From positions 1 to 13,950 of the forward strand of contig CAIXIZ010000410.1 of NCBI GenBank assembly GCA_903919625.1: a stretch of DNA of 13,950 bases, given 5' to 3'. The notes under the pieces were generated by a model. That model was given only the letters and a program-made list of their open reading frames with translations, did no database searches and was not told where the DNA came from. A program made the position numbers and the translations under genes. The stretch's first letter is position 1, and every line of letters starts with the position of its first letter. The DNA is from an uncultured Verrucomicrobiota bacterium (GTDB taxonomy: Bacteria; Verrucomicrobiota; Verrucomicrobiia; Opitutales; Opitutaceae). Shown piece by piece: positions 13,550 to 13,950 of this stretch.

Positions 13550-13950
13550 ATGCGATTTCCCGCTTCTTCCCGCTCCTTCGTGCGCCGCGCGCTCTGCGTG
13601 CTGGCGATTGCGGTTTTGCCGTTGTTCACCGGCGGCTGGTGGTGGCTCGACGGCCCACAGTCGACTTTCGACGTGAACGGTCCGGTGGCGCAGCGGCAGC
13701 TCGATCTCTTTAATCTCACGTTGTGGGTCACGTTGTTTCTCTTCGTGGTCGTGGGCGCCGTGCTGGCCTATGCGACGTGGAAATTCCGCGCGAAAACGGC
13801 GGCCGACGAGAAATATGTCCCGCCGCCACAGGGTCATGGCAATCCTTTCATCGAGCTGGGGCTCACCATCGGCTCCATCCTCTGCCTCGTGATCATCGGG
13901 GTGCCGACGTTAAAAGGCATTTGGTATACCTATGATGTGCCGGGCGCAGA
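13550..13950 (+). CDS. coxB: Cytochrome c oxidase subunit II (N-terminal part, cut by window edge)
   Basis: 133 codons are present and the frame stays open to the edge. The N terminus MRFPASSRSFVRRALCVLAI is a signal or first membrane segment (about 12-30). It is followed by QSTFDVNGPVAQRQLDLFNL, the usual lead-in of subunit II, then two membrane helices: LTLWVTLFLFVVVGAVLAY (56-74) and ELGLTIGSILCLVIIGVPTL (102-121). The segment HGNPFIELGLTIGSI is the family's typical entry to helix II. The CuA-binding cupredoxin domain would lie beyond the window, so CuA ligands cannot be checked. It is the only plus-strand gene here and presumably starts a cytochrome oxidase operon. No clear ribosome site precedes the ATG; a hairpin-forming palindrome lies just upstream. 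Confidence 0.88.
   Translation, partial: MRFPASSRSFVRRALCVLAIAVLPLFTGGWWWLDGPQSTFDVNGPVAQRQLDLFNLTLWVTLFLFVVVGAVLAYATWKFRAKTAADEKYVPPPQGHGNPFIELGLTIGSILCLVIIGVPTLKGIWYTYDVPGA

Noticed and set aside
1..13950. CRISPR array, tRNA, rRNA or complete insertion sequence
   Set aside because: No regularly spaced repeats with spacers, no cloverleaf or rRNA-like stretches, and no transposase-like product were seen on either strand.

Overview
The window looks like a chromosomal segment of a GC-rich Gram-negative bacterium, most likely a member of Verrucomicrobia (Opitutaceae-like). This is inferred from an LPS/Kdo operon, a giant secreted protein mixing concanavalin-like and helical-repeat regions, a fused 2-oxoacid dehydrogenase E1, and simple AT-rich direct repeats in otherwise GC-rich gaps. 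It cannot be proven without a search. Every gene reads on the minus strand except the last, coxB, which runs off the right edge.

Layout in transcription order (right to left). A lipoprotein blue-copper protein (12812-13336) stands back to back with coxB (13550 to the edge); a strong palindrome lies just upstream of coxB. Next is a 405-bp gap without a gene, then a 1147-residue exported protein (8963-12406). A 320-bp gap follows, holding a 174-bp segment with terminal inverted repeats around a perfect 27-bp palindrome. Then come a HAD-family phosphatase/phosphomutase (7980-8642), a fosmidomycin-resistance-type MFS exporter (6671-7915), a glyoxalase I-like enzyme (6119-6508), ribose-5-phosphate isomerase B (5613-6050), an MhqO-like VOC dioxygenase (4611-5540) and an MhqD-like alpha/beta hydrolase (3933-4553). 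A fused E1 alpha-beta dehydrogenase subunit (1750-3816) follows, and last the kdsC-lptC-lptA-lptB block (1-1688).

How the genes may work together. kdsC, lptC, lptA and lptB are joined by three successive 4-bp ATGA overlaps, in the same order as in E. coli. They would make Kdo and move LPS from the inner membrane towards the outer membrane. The MhqO/MhqD-like pair and the glyoxalase, with an efflux pump nearby, suggest a patch concerned with electrophiles, quinones or 2-oxoaldehydes. That is an inference from family and position; no MarR-type regulator is visible. The copper protein and coxB point to respiratory electron transfer to a haem-copper oxidase.

No tRNA, rRNA, CRISPR array or intact insertion sequence was seen. 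I found no clearly new multi-gene system. The best candidates for novelty are the domain plan of the 1147-residue protein, the TIR/palindrome element at 8749-8922, the palindrome before coxB, and the ligand-loop spacing of the copper protein.
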